This document shows, in pieces, positions 30,154-38,224 of a DNA stretch of 64,000 bases. The stretch is from an uncultured Verrucomicrobiota bacterium. Lineage in GTDB: Bacteria > Verrucomicrobiota > Verrucomicrobiia > Limisphaerales > UBA9464. Position 1 is the first letter of the stretch. Each line of letters opens with the position of its first letter. The translations under genes were made by a program, and so were the position numbers. Where the stretch lies: contig CAIXUG010000085.1 of the NCBI GenBank assembly GCA_903922605.1, positions 1 to 64,000 of the forward strand, in the 5' to 3' direction. The notes beneath the pieces are model-generated. The model made no database searches, was not told the origin of the DNA, and was given only the letters and a program-made list of their open reading frames with translations.

Positions 30154-31022
30154 GCACCGAGGTCAGCGACCAGATCACCCAGAAGAGTGCCTCCAACCTG
30201 GCGTTGGCATTTATGGTTCTGCCACGCCATAAGCGGGCCGCCATGATTACCCTCTACGCGTTTTGCAGGAAGGTGGACGATGTGGCTGACGAAGAATCCG
30301 TGGCGGTCGACGAGCGGCGTCTTCAACTGGCTGCCTGGCGTGCGGACATCCGGCGTGCCTGTGAAGGGGGCAAAACCGAGTTCGCGGTGAACCGGGAACT
30401 CCAGCCCTTCATTTCCGAATTCCGCCTGCCTTTCAGCCTCTTCGACGAGCTGATCCGGGGGGTCGAAATGGACCTCGACCAGACCCGGTACCCCGATTAC
30501 GAGGCCTTGGAAGCCTATTGCTACCGGGTCGCCTCGGTCGTGGGGCTGCTCAGTGTGGAAATCTTTGGCTACTCCGACGCCCGTTGCCGCGACTATGCCG
30601 ACGCCCTGGGCAAGGCGCTGCAACTGACCAACATCCTGCGCGACATCGGCAACGATGCCGCCCGCGGGCGCATTTACGTGCCCCAGACGGAGCTGAAACG
30701 CTTCGGTGTGTCGGAACACGAGATTCTCCAGAACCAGCCTTCGGAACGCTTTCAGAAGCTGGCCGCCAGCCTGGCCGCCCGCGCCCGTGAATTTTATTCC
30801 CGTGCCCGCTCCGTCCTGCCCCCCGGTGACCGACGGTCGATGGTCGCCGCCGAGCTGATGGGCACCGTTTACTGGCGGCTTCTGCGCAAACTGGAAACCA
30901 ATGGATTTCCCGTGCTGGCTCCCGAACCGACCCGCCTGAGCAAGCTCCAAAAAGGTCTGCTCATCCTGCTGGCGTGGGGTGGGGTCAAAACCGGGATTCC
31001 CCTCGTGCGATATGGTGTTTGA
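30150..31022 (+). CDS. hpnD: Presqualene diphosphate synthase HpnD (squalene/phytoene synthase family)
   Basis: Head-to-head condensation of two farnesyl diphosphates to presqualene diphosphate in the HpnCDE route to squalene. 290 residues; both Asp-rich Mg-diphosphate motifs are present: KVDDVADE and LRDIGNDAARGR, plus LYAFCRK and QLTNILRD. No HpnC or HpnE gene is nearby. Starts GTG 30150, overlapping the previous stop by 3 bases, and its end overlaps hpnK by 11 bases. Phytoene synthase activity is the alternative. Confidence 0.88.
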   Translation: MSTEVSDQITQKSASNLALAFMVLPRHKRAAMITLYAFCRKVDDVADEESVAVDERRLQLAAWRADIRRACEGGKTEFAVNRELQPFISEFRLPFSLFDELIRGVEMDLDQTRYPDYEALEAYCYRVASVVGLLSVEIFGYSDARCRDYADALGKALQLTNILRDIGNDAARGRIYVPQTELKRFGVSEHEILQNQPSERFQKLAASLAARAREFYSRARSVLPPGDRRSMVAAELMGTVYWRLLRKLETNGFPVLAPEPTRLSKLQKGLLILLAWGGVKTGIPLVRYGV

Positions 31023-31851
31023 GCCTTTTGACCCGCGCATCCGCGTGATCGTGAATGCCGATGATTTCGGCATTTCCCACGGGGCGAACCGGGCCATCGT
31101 CAAGGCGCACCGGGAAGGCATCCTGACCTCCGCCAGCCTCATGGTGAATGGCGATGCGGCCAACAACGCCCTTTCGCTCGCGCGGGAAGTCCCCACCCTC
31201 GCCATCGGCCTGCACCTGACACTCGTCAACGGGAAATCCACCCTGAAGCCCAGCGAGATCATCGGTGTGGTGAACCAGCGTTTCGAATTCGACGAATCGC
31301 CCATCCGCGCCGGACTCCGCTACTTCTTCAACCGGGACCTCGACCATTTCCTGAAGCAGGAGATCGACGCCCAGTTCCGCGAGTTCCGCACGGCCGGCCT
31401 GCAGCTCGACCATGTGAACGGTCATCTCCATTTCCACCTGCACCCGACGATCTTCGCGCACATCAAGCGCCACTACCGGACTTGGGGTATCACGACGATG
31501 CGGCTGACACGGGAACCGCTGCTGATCAACCTGCGGCTGGCCTTCGGCCATTATTTCTACCGGCTCAGCCACGCCTTCATCTTCGACCAGCTTTCCTCCC
31601 ATGCGGCCGAGTCCTTGGAACGGCGCGACATCCGGCATACCGACTACACCTTTGGCCTGCTGCAGAACAGCCGCCTGACCGAGAAGTATCTGCTGCGCCT
31701 GCTGGAAAATCTGTGGCCGGGGACCTTCGAAATCTTCTGCCACCCGGACGAGGACGAGCACGAGCATGAGCTGGCCGCCCTGACCAGCCCGAAAGTCAAG
31801 GAACTCATCCGCCAGCGCGGCATCGAACTCATCCGCTACTCCGATCTTTGA
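31012..31851 (+). CDS. hpnK: HpnK-like YdjC/ChbG carbohydrate deacetylase
   Basis: 279 residues opening RVIVNADDFGISHGAN, the YdjC metal-binding Asp pair, then HREGILTSASLMVNGDAAN and LAIGLHLTLVNG (His). A later HVNGHLHFHLHP supplies further metal ligands. HpnK removes the acetyl group from N-acetylglucosaminyl-bacteriohopanetetrol after HpnI action; no hpnI or hpnJ is visible, so the actual substrate here is uncertain. Start ATG 31012 lies inside the end of hpnD. Confidence 0.85.
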   Translation: MVFEPFDPRIRVIVNADDFGISHGANRAIVKAHREGILTSASLMVNGDAANNALSLAREVPTLAIGLHLTLVNGKSTLKPSEIIGVVNQRFEFDESPIRAGLRYFFNRDLDHFLKQEIDAQFREFRTAGLQLDHVNGHLHFHLHPTIFAHIKRHYRTWGITTMRLTREPLLINLRLAFGHYFYRLSHAFIFDQLSSHAAESLERRDIRHTDYTFGLLQNSRLTEKYLLRLLENLWPGTFEIFCHPDEDEHEHELAALTSPKVKELIRQRGIELIRYSDL

Positions 31852-31852
31852 C

Positions 31853-32293
31853 ATGATCCGTCTCCTTCTCGTTCTACTGGCCGGCCTGGTGTTGGAGGCC
31901 ATTGGTGTCGTGCTGCTGAGCAAGGGCATCAAGGAAATCGGGGACATGGCCCAGGTGAGCGTAGGCGAGATCGTCCGCCTGATCGGTCGCGGGGCCACAA
32001 ACCGGAATGTCCTGGTGGGCGTCGCCTTTGAGGCGGCCTTCTTTGGCGTGCTCCTGTACCTGCTGTCGCGAGGCGATGTCAGTTTCGTCTGGCCGTTGAC
32101 CGCGCTCAGCTTTGTCATGACCACACTGGCCGCCAGATTCGTCCTGCACGAACCCGTCAGCGGCCTCCGCTGGTTGGGCGTGCTGCTGATCATCCTCGGC
32201 GCGGGAGTGATCGTGTACACCGAGAAGCTGAAAGAACGGCAGGAACGGCAGGCCCGCGCGGCTGCCGCCACCAACGCCGTTCCCGCCCCCTGA
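31853..32293 (+). CDS. Small DMT-superfamily (EamA-like) transporter
   Basis: 146 residues with four membrane helices, the size of a small multidrug resistance protein or a half-EamA, with the characteristic helix LARGD...VWPLTALSFVMTTLAARFVLHEP (as read, LLSRGDVSFVWPLTALS) and a charged C-terminal tail. It starts 1 base after the hpnK stop, so is the last gene of the run. Its position suggests a role in exporting or flipping a hopanoid/isoprenoid or glycan product; this is inference. Confidence 0.75.
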   Translation: MIRLLLVLLAGLVLEAIGVVLLSKGIKEIGDMAQVSVGEIVRLIGRGATNRNVLVGVAFEAAFFGVLLYLLSRGDVSFVWPLTALSFVMTTLAARFVLHEPVSGLRWLGVLLIILGAGVIVYTEKLKERQERQARAAAATNAVPAP

Positions 32294-32332
32294 GATCACG
32301 GCCGTCGCTTGGGCATGGGTCCGGCTAAGCTC

Positions 32333-33121
32333 TCACTCCTCCGCTTCACCTTCGGCGGGCAACCACGGCCGGAACTTCTCCAGCAGCAGCCGCAGCCGTC
32401 GGGGATTGGCCGGATCGGCGGAGCTTCCCTCGCGAACGCCGCGCTTCGGATTCTCCAGCGCGATTTCCAGCGCGTTTACCAGCACCGCAACATCCCCTTC
32501 AGCCGGCGTGAACTCCGCCTTGGGCTGCTGCTCCAGCTTCATCGCGCAGCGGGCGAAATCGAGCAGCTGCGAACACGGCTCCAGACAGGGGATGACCGAC
32601 TTCGCCTCTACCGCGTCCGGAGTTAGTCCCGGAACGGTCCACAGGCGGCGGCGCAGGCAAAACCGTGAATCGCAGCAGGCAATGGTTGCTTGGGCAGCCA
32701 ACGCATCCGGCAGGATTTGGGTGATGCGATACAGACCTGTCTGGCGCGCAGCCAAGTCTCGGTACGACGTGATGGGTGGCGTCGGCGACTGCGCGGCATA
32801 CCAATCGGCCAGCGCCCCGGGATAAAGCTGCCGGAGCGCCGACTCCAATTCTTGTGCATCCCGCGCAACGCAGCGCCAACCCCGCCGCAGATTGGGCGCC
32901 GCCTTGTTCGGCCGGAAATCCGCTTCAGCCGTTGACTGGGCCAGTGCCCGGAGCGCCGCAATATCCGTCAGAAGAAGATCGGTATCGGAAGCCGACGAGT
33001 CCGCAACATGCCGCAGGCCGAATCCGCCGTGGTGTGGAGTGATCCAGACCTGGGCCAGGGTGCAACCCTGGCCGATCTGGGCCACAAACGCGTGCAGTGC
33101 TGGATTTGGAAAACCGGCCAT
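32333..33121 (-). CDS. DR2241-like putative iron-sulfur protein
   Basis: 262 residues, soluble, no signal. The N-terminus matches nothing I can name; the C-terminal half has a Cys pattern (CCDSRFCLRRRLW, then IPCLEPC) that resembles the 4Fe-4S binding region reported for the Deinococcus DR2241 family (associated with CbiX-type proteins). The assignment is by motif memory only. It is convergent with the hpn run and separated by 40 bases. The long gap to the lactonase downstream (33122-33220) suggests its own promoter. Confidence 0.5.
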   Translation of the reverse strand: MAGFPNPALHAFVAQIGQGCTLAQVWITPHHGGFGLRHVADSSASDTDLLLTDIAALRALAQSTAEADFRPNKAAPNLRRGWRCVARDAQELESALRQLYPGALADWYAAQSPTPPITSYRDLAARQTGLYRITQILPDALAAQATIACCDSRFCLRRRLWTVPGLTPDAVEAKSVIPCLEPCSQLLDFARCAMKLEQQPKAEFTPAEGDVAVLVNALEIALENPKRGVREGSSADPANPRRLRLLLEKFRPWLPAEGEAEE

Positions 33122-33220
33122 GGCGGACAGGGTATCGCAGGCGGTGAAGCGGGCGAATGGGATTTCGCGTCGGACTCCGTCCGGGCGAACCGATGTACCA
33201 AAGCCTGCCGGGCACCACGC

Positions 33221-34378
33221 TCAGTGGCTGGCCACGAAACGCACGCAAACCGGCGCGCCCACATCCAGCTTCTGCCCGGTGGGAGTCAAATGGCCGGTGT
33301 CGGCATTGACGGCGTAGATGAAAATGGAGTCGGAACCCTGGTTCTCCGCCCAAAGCCACTTGCCGGACGGATCGAAGTTGAAGTTGCGGGGCGTTTTCCC
33401 CTGCGTGGAAACATGCTCGACGACGCTCAGGCCGCCCTTGCCATCCGTGCGAAACACCGTGATCGAGTCGTGCCCGCGGTTCGATACGTACACGAACTTC
33501 CCGTTGGGATGCATCCGCACCTCCGCCGTGGTGCTGTCTCCTTTGAAATCGGCCGGCAGTGTCGGGGCGGTATGGGCCGGCATCAGCGAGCCCTTCGCCG
33601 CATCATAGCTGAAACTCGTCAGGGTGCTCTGCATCTCCCCGTTCACGAACGCAAATTTACCGTCGGGCGACCAGGCGAAGTGCCGCGGACCGGCTCCCGG
33701 TGCCAGCCGGGCAAACGGTGGCTGATGGGCCGTGAGCGTGGCTTTGGCCGCATCCAGGTCATAGATCATGACCTTGTCCATGCCGAGGTCGCACACAAAG
33801 ACGAGGCGGTTGTCGGGCGACAGATTGGCCGAGTGGGCGTGTGCCTCCTTCTGCCGCTGCGGGTTCACACTCGACCCGGTGTGCTGGATGAAGCTGGCGT
33901 GCGGCTGAAGCGAGCCGTCGGCCGCAATCGGGAAGGACACCACGCTTCCGCCCCCGTAATTGGCCGCCAGCAGGGTGCGCCCGGTCGCGTCCACGTTCAC
34001 GTTGCAGGGCCCGCCACCCACCGTGGATTGGGCATTGAGTTCGGTGAGCTTGCCCGAGGCCGTATCAATGCCGTAGGCGGTCACATAACCGCCGGGCTGC
34101 CCCTTCCACTGGTCCGTTTCATTGGCCGCGTAGAGGTGTTTCCCATCGGGATGCACCGCCAGAAAGGTCGGGTTCTGCGTGGTCGCCACGAGTCCCAGCG
34201 GCTCCGCCTTTCCGGTGTCGGAATCGAACCGGTAGGCATAGATGCCATCGCTCTTCGGCCCGGTGTAGGTACCGACGTAGGCAATGAACTTGTCAGCGTG
34301 GGCGGAGAACGAAAGTACAACGGCAGGCACAAGCGCAGAAGCGAACCGAACAATGCGGACGATGGAACGGGGATTCAT
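33221..34378 (-). CDS. Secreted lactonase-family beta-propeller (6-phosphogluconolactonase type)
   Basis: 385 residues: a signal peptide (MNPRSIVRIVRFASALVPAV up to about residue 28), then a seven-bladed propeller with YVGTYTGPKSDGIYAYRFDS at the start and ANYGGGSV, HPNGKFVYVSNRG, WSPDGKFAFV blades. This family (Pgl type) includes cytoplasmic 6-phosphogluconolactonase; the signal peptide here argues for a secreted sugar-lactonase or carbohydrate-binding role. The frame is open to 34396, but the ATG at 34378 starts the signal peptide. Confidence 0.85.
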   Translation of the reverse strand: MNPRSIVRIVRFASALVPAVVLSFSAHADKFIAYVGTYTGPKSDGIYAYRFDSDTGKAEPLGLVATTQNPTFLAVHPDGKHLYAANETDQWKGQPGGYVTAYGIDTASGKLTELNAQSTVGGGPCNVNVDATGRTLLAANYGGGSVVSFPIAADGSLQPHASFIQHTGSSVNPQRQKEAHAHSANLSPDNRLVFVCDLGMDKVMIYDLDAAKATLTAHQPPFARLAPGAGPRHFAWSPDGKFAFVNGEMQSTLTSFSYDAAKGSLMPAHTAPTLPADFKGDSTTAEVRMHPNGKFVYVSNRGHDSITVFRTDGKGGLSVVEHVSTQGKTPRNFNFDPSGKWLWAENQGSDSIFIYAVNADTGHLTPTGQKLDVGAPVCVRFVASH

Positions 34379-34441
34379 GCGCCGAAGAGCAGACACCGCC
34401 TGACGCTGCTGGTGAAGGAATTTCGCGAGCGGCGAGCGCGA

Positions 34442-34553
34442 AGCAGGGGAGAAAGGGCGCAGGGGTGCAGGGGAGAAGCAGTGAGCCAGTGAGTGGGAAA
34501 TGAGCGGGAGGGAGCATAGGTGTGTTGCCCCACTGCGCCCTTTCTCCCCTGCT
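34442..34553. repeat. Perfect 21-bp inverted repeat with 70-bp loop
   Basis: AGCAGGGGAGAAAGGGCGCA[G] at 34442-34462 is repeated exactly in inverted form at 34533-34553. The 70-base interior is purine-rich (CAGTGAGC CAGTGAGT type short repeats). It lies between the glcD-like gene end and the lactonase start on the minus strand. It might work as a terminator or be a mobile palindromic element. Confidence 0.85.
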
Positions 34554-34573
34554 CAAGCACGACCAGCCGAGAA

Positions 34574-35950
34574 TCAGCCCAGAAATTTTCCTGGGTTCAG
34601 AATGCCATGCGGGTCCAGCGCTCGCTTGACCGTCTGATGCAGCGCCTGCGCTTCCGCCGAAACGGCGTCCGGCCACCAGGGCTGCTTGGCCAGGCCGACG
34701 CCGTGTTCACCGGTGATCGCCCCGCCCAGCGCCAACACCCCGTGAAAGAGTTCGTCCAACGCCGCCTCGCTGCGGGCGCGTTGCGCGGGATCCTTGTCAT
34801 CCACCATCAGGTTGACATGGATGTTGCCGTCGCCCGCATGGCCAAAGCACGCAACTTGGATGCCGTGCTTCTTTTGCAATGCCGCAGCGAAGCTGAACAG
34901 TTCTTCCAGCCGTCCGCGGGGCACGACGATGTCCTCGTTCAGTTTGGTCAGCCCCGTGTCCCGCAGCGCATAACTGAACTGCCGCCGCAGTTGCCAGAGC
35001 TGCTCGCAGCCCTCGGTGCCGAAACCCTTGTCCACAAAGATCGGCTTAAACTCCTTGAGCACCCCGGCCAGCACGCGCAACTCAGCCCGCACGCTGCGCT
35101 CCTGACCATCCAGCTCGATGATCATGTGCGCGTTGCAGCCGGAGAGCCGGGTCGAGCCCGTGCGTTTGCGAGCCGCCGCGAGCGTGAAAGCATCCGCCAG
35201 CTCCAGCGCGCTGGGCAGGAAGCCGGCAGCAAAGACCGCCCGGATCGCCCGGGTGGCAAACTTCATGTCACTGAAACCAACTCCCAGGCACGCGCGGAAC
35301 GGCGGCAACGGGATCAGCTTCAACGTCGCCTCCGTCACGACTCCCAGCAGCCCTTCGCTGCCCACAAACAGCCGGTGCAGATCGAAGCCGGTCTTGTTCT
35401 TGTGCGTGCGCCCCCCGAGCCGGACGACAGTTCCGTCCGCCAGCACCACTTGCAGGCCGAGCACGTAATCGCGGGTGACGCCGTACTTCAGGCAGCGCGG
35501 GCCGCCGGCGTTGGTGGCGATGTTACCCCCCAGCGAACACTCCGCCCGGCTGGCCGGATCGGGTGGGTAATAAAGCCCCCGCTTCTCCACTTCCTCCTGC
35601 AACTTGGCCGTGATGACTCCGGGCTGAACCACCGCGACGAAGTCAGCCCCGGCGATTTCCAAAATCTGGTTCATCCGCGCGAGCGACAGGGCAATGCCCC
35701 CCTGGCTGGGGACGCAACCGCCGACATAACCGTGCCCCGCGCCACGCGGCGTGACCGGAATCTGCCGCTGGTTGGCAAACGCTAGGACGCAGGCCACCGA
35801 CGCGACATCACGCGGTAAGGCCACGGCCTCGGGCAGATGGCTGGCAAACCATTTGTCCCCGCTGTGGGCCTTGAGGATGGCGGGATCGAAACTGAGTTCG
35901 TCCGGGGCCAGCTGTTTCGCCAGCGGACGGAAAAGGGTCGGCACTTTCAT
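34574..35950 (-). CDS. FAD-linked oxidase, glycolate oxidase GlcD/D-lactate dehydrogenase type
   Basis: 458 residues with an N-terminal FAD_binding_4 domain (PRGAGHGYVGGC, GGNIATNAGG) and the FAD-oxidase C-terminal domain with CFGHAGDGNIHVNLM and the terminal NPGKFLG motif. Oxidises a 2-hydroxy acid such as glycolate or D-lactate. It overlaps the upstream DUF2007 gene by 4 bases. No GlcE/GlcF (FAD or Fe-S partner) is nearby, so it may be a single-subunit D-lactate dehydrogenase-like enzyme. Its substrate is not certain. Confidence 0.9.
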   Translation of the reverse strand: MKVPTLFRPLAKQLAPDELSFDPAILKAHSGDKWFASHLPEAVALPRDVASVACVLAFANQRQIPVTPRGAGHGYVGGCVPSQGGIALSLARMNQILEIAGADFVAVVQPGVITAKLQEEVEKRGLYYPPDPASRAECSLGGNIATNAGGPRCLKYGVTRDYVLGLQVVLADGTVVRLGGRTHKNKTGFDLHRLFVGSEGLLGVVTEATLKLIPLPPFRACLGVGFSDMKFATRAIRAVFAAGFLPSALELADAFTLAAARKRTGSTRLSGCNAHMIIELDGQERSVRAELRVLAGVLKEFKPIFVDKGFGTEGCEQLWQLRRQFSYALRDTGLTKLNEDIVVPRGRLEELFSFAAALQKKHGIQVACFGHAGDGNIHVNLMVDDKDPAQRARSEAALDELFHGVLALGGAITGEHGVGLAKQPWWPDAVSAEAQALHQTVKRALDPHGILNPGKFLG

Positions 35951-36177
35951 GGCACTTCGGAGCCCGCCTCATCACTGCCCAGCAAGGCCCGGGCATCCTC
36001 GGCCTGGTCGGCCGGCACCTGGATGCGAATGCCACCCACCGTAGCCGGGAAGCCCTCGATCACTCCGGAGTATTCGCTATGGCGCAGCACCGCGAAGCCG
36101 GCGGACTCCAACCGGGCGGACGCCAGGTCGGCCTCGGCCGCGTTGAAGAAGCGCGCAACAGTTACCAATTCCATCAA
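35947..36177 (-). CDS. DUF2007 family protein
   Basis: 76-residue soluble protein with MELVTVARFFNAAEADLASA at the start and VGGIRIQVPADQAEDARALL at the end, the pattern of DUF2007 (putative signal-transducing) proteins. Its stop overlaps the glcD-like start (ATGA), so the two are co-translated. Function is unknown. The ATG at 36174 (second Met) is an equally likely start. Confidence 0.78.
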   Translation of the reverse strand: MMELVTVARFFNAAEADLASARLESAGFAVLRHSEYSGVIEGFPATVGGIRIQVPADQAEDARALLGSDEAGSEVP

Positions 36178-36332
36178 GGCAACGTGCCGCCCGAGAATGG
36201 GCGCTTCAACCGAAAATGCGGTCCGGGGAGGTGGAAAAATATCCCGCAGTTCCCACGTTCACTTTGCGGCCCAATCGTTTTACTCTGGCGACAGTCAATT
36301 CAACACGATCTCTAGCTCCTATCGTCGCCGTC

Positions 36333-37022
36333 ATGAGCCTCGTCGTTTATCAGCTGCCTCACAGCCCCTACTGCCTGCCCATCACGCGCGCCCTGGCCGC
36401 GCTGAAAGTGGGGTTTGAGGTGGTCAACCTCTCCAAGGCCGACCGCAGCGAGGTCATCCGGCTCACCAACGGCGCCCACTACCAAGTGCCGGTGCTCGCG
36501 CATGGTGATTCCCCGCAAAACTGCCGGCTGGTCCACGAGGGCAGCGAAGGCGAGCCCGACGGCCTCGACGTGGCCCGGTACGTTGAACGCCTGTGGGGTG
36601 CTGGCCGCCTGTTCCCGCAGCCATTGGAGGGCCTGCAATCCCTGCTTGTGCCGCACATCGAGGGCGAACTGGAAGGGGTGATGTTCAAGCTCACGGACAT
36701 CCATTATGTCCCCGCCATCGCCGACCTGGTGGAGCGGACGATCACGATCCGGCACAAGGAGCGGCGCTATGGGCGTGGCTGCCTGGACCAGTGGCGGGCG
36801 AATCGCGAGGCGCTCTTTGCACAGGCTGGCGCCTTGCTGGTTCCGTTTGAGCAGATGTTGTTCAGCCAGCCGTTTCTGCTGGGAAACCAGCCGGTTTATA
36901 CCGACTTCGCGCTGTTCGGCGTGCTCGCCAACCTGACTTTCAATGATTGGAATCCCTTCCCGCCCAGTCTGCCCCGTTTGGCCGACTGGTTCGCGCGCAT
37001 GAAAGTCTTCTGCTATCCGTGA
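36333..37022 (+). CDS. Glutathione S-transferase family protein
   Basis: 229 residues with an N-terminal thioredoxin-fold region (LPHSPYCLPITRALAAL, the SPYC site resembles redoxin-type active sites) and a C-terminal helical domain including GNQPVYTDFALFGVLANL. A GST or omega-type/GrxA-like enzyme; substrate unknown. The open frame extends upstream, but the ATG at 36333 (MSLVVYQL) gives the normal N-terminus. Divergent from the DUF2007 gene. Confidence 0.85.
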   Translation: MSLVVYQLPHSPYCLPITRALAALKVGFEVVNLSKADRSEVIRLTNGAHYQVPVLAHGDSPQNCRLVHEGSEGEPDGLDVARYVERLWGAGRLFPQPLEGLQSLLVPHIEGELEGVMFKLTDIHYVPAIADLVERTITIRHKERRYGRGCLDQWRANREALFAQAGALLVPFEQMLFSQPFLLGNQPVYTDFALFGVLANLTFNDWNPFPPSLPRLADWFARMKVFCYP

Positions 37023-37067
37023 TCCCCTCTCCAAGGCATCGCCTCTGACTCCAACTTCAACATCACC

Positions 37068-38201
37068 ATGAGCGAACCCGTTCCCCCGCCTCTGCCCATC
37101 CCGTCCGCGACGGCACAGCAGAAGTTCCACTGCCCCAGTTGCGGCGCGGAGGCGACCTGGAATCCGGCCAAGCAGGCGCTGGTCTGCGGCTTCTGCGGCA
37201 CCGAATCACCCGCGCAGCTTGACCAGACGCCGGGCAATGATGCCGTGATCAAGGAGCACGATCTCGTCGCGGCGTTGCGCGGAATGGATGGCGACCGGGG
37301 CTGGCAGGCCGAGCGCGTGGAGGTGCGTTGCCAGAGCTGTCAGGCGATCTCGGTTTTTGACCCGGCGCGGGTCGGCCAGAGGTGCGACTTCTGCGGCTCT
37401 TCGGCGCTCGTGCCTTACGAGGAGGTCAAGGAAGCCTTCCGCCCCGAGAGCCTGCTGCCCTTCAAGCTCAGCGATTCACAGGTGCGCGACGCCGTGCGCG
37501 AATGGTACGGCCGACGGTTCTGGGCTCCTCGTGCGCTCGGCAGCCGCGCGATGACGGACCAGCTCAAGGGCATCTACGTCCCGTACTGGACGTTTGACGC
37601 GCAGACACAGGCGAGCTGGCAGGCCGAGAGCGGCTACTATTATTACGAGACGGAATTTTACACCGACAGCAACGGCCGTGAGCAAACCCGCGAGGTCCAG
37701 CGCACCCGCTGGGAACCGAGCTGGGGCGAGCTTTCCCATTTCTTCGACGATGAACTGGTGTGCGCGTCGAAGGGCGTCGACCACGATCTGCTGGACGAGG
37801 TGGAAAACTACCCGACCAAGGAACTCGTCCCGTATCAGGCCGGTTTCCTCGCCGGCTGGGTCGTGGAGCGCTACCAGATCGACCTCGTCGCCGCCGCGCA
37901 GCGCAGCCGCGAGGTCATGACCGCAAAGCTCGAACAGCTTTGCGCCAGCCAGGTGCCCGGGGACACGCACCGGAATTTGCAGGTCAGCGCCAACTGGTCC
38001 GGACAGACCTTCAAGCACATCCTCACGCCGGTCTGGCTGCTGACCTATGACTACCACGGCAAGAGCTTTCAGGTGGTCGTGAACGGTTACACGGGAGCCA
38101 TCGCGGGCCGCTATCCGAAGAGCTGGGTAAAGATTTTCTTCGCGGTGCTTCTGGTTCTGGCCTTCGTCGCCATGGTGATTTTCTTCGGGCACCGCCATTG
38201 A
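37068..38201 (+). CDS. Zinc-ribbon membrane protein
   Basis: 377 residues with two zinc-ribbon-like Cys clusters: CPSCG with CGFCG (residues about 22-48) and CQSC with CDFCG (about 87-108). A long middle region (VPYWTFDAQTQASW and a Tyr-rich stretch) and a C-terminal membrane helix (IFFAVLLVLAFVAMVIFFG) follow. Such TFIIB-type zinc-ribbon membrane proteins are common in Verrucomicrobia and Bacteroidetes; function unknown. It starts 45 bases after the GST gene, probably co-transcribed. Confidence 0.82.
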   Translation: MSEPVPPPLPIPSATAQQKFHCPSCGAEATWNPAKQALVCGFCGTESPAQLDQTPGNDAVIKEHDLVAALRGMDGDRGWQAERVEVRCQSCQAISVFDPARVGQRCDFCGSSALVPYEEVKEAFRPESLLPFKLSDSQVRDAVREWYGRRFWAPRALGSRAMTDQLKGIYVPYWTFDAQTQASWQAESGYYYYETEFYTDSNGREQTREVQRTRWEPSWGELSHFFDDELVCASKGVDHDLLDEVENYPTKELVPYQAGFLAGWVVERYQIDLVAAAQRSREVMTAKLEQLCASQVPGDTHRNLQVSANWSGQTFKHILTPVWLLTYDYHGKSFQVVVNGYTGAIAGRYPKSWVKIFFAVLLVLAFVAMVIFFGHRH

Positions 38202-38224
38202 GCAGCCGAAGCCGAATCACCCAC

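Noticed and set aside
33008-34492. 494-codon plus-strand frame opposite the lactonase
   Set aside because: Lies antisense to a propeller protein with a signal peptide; no family signal.
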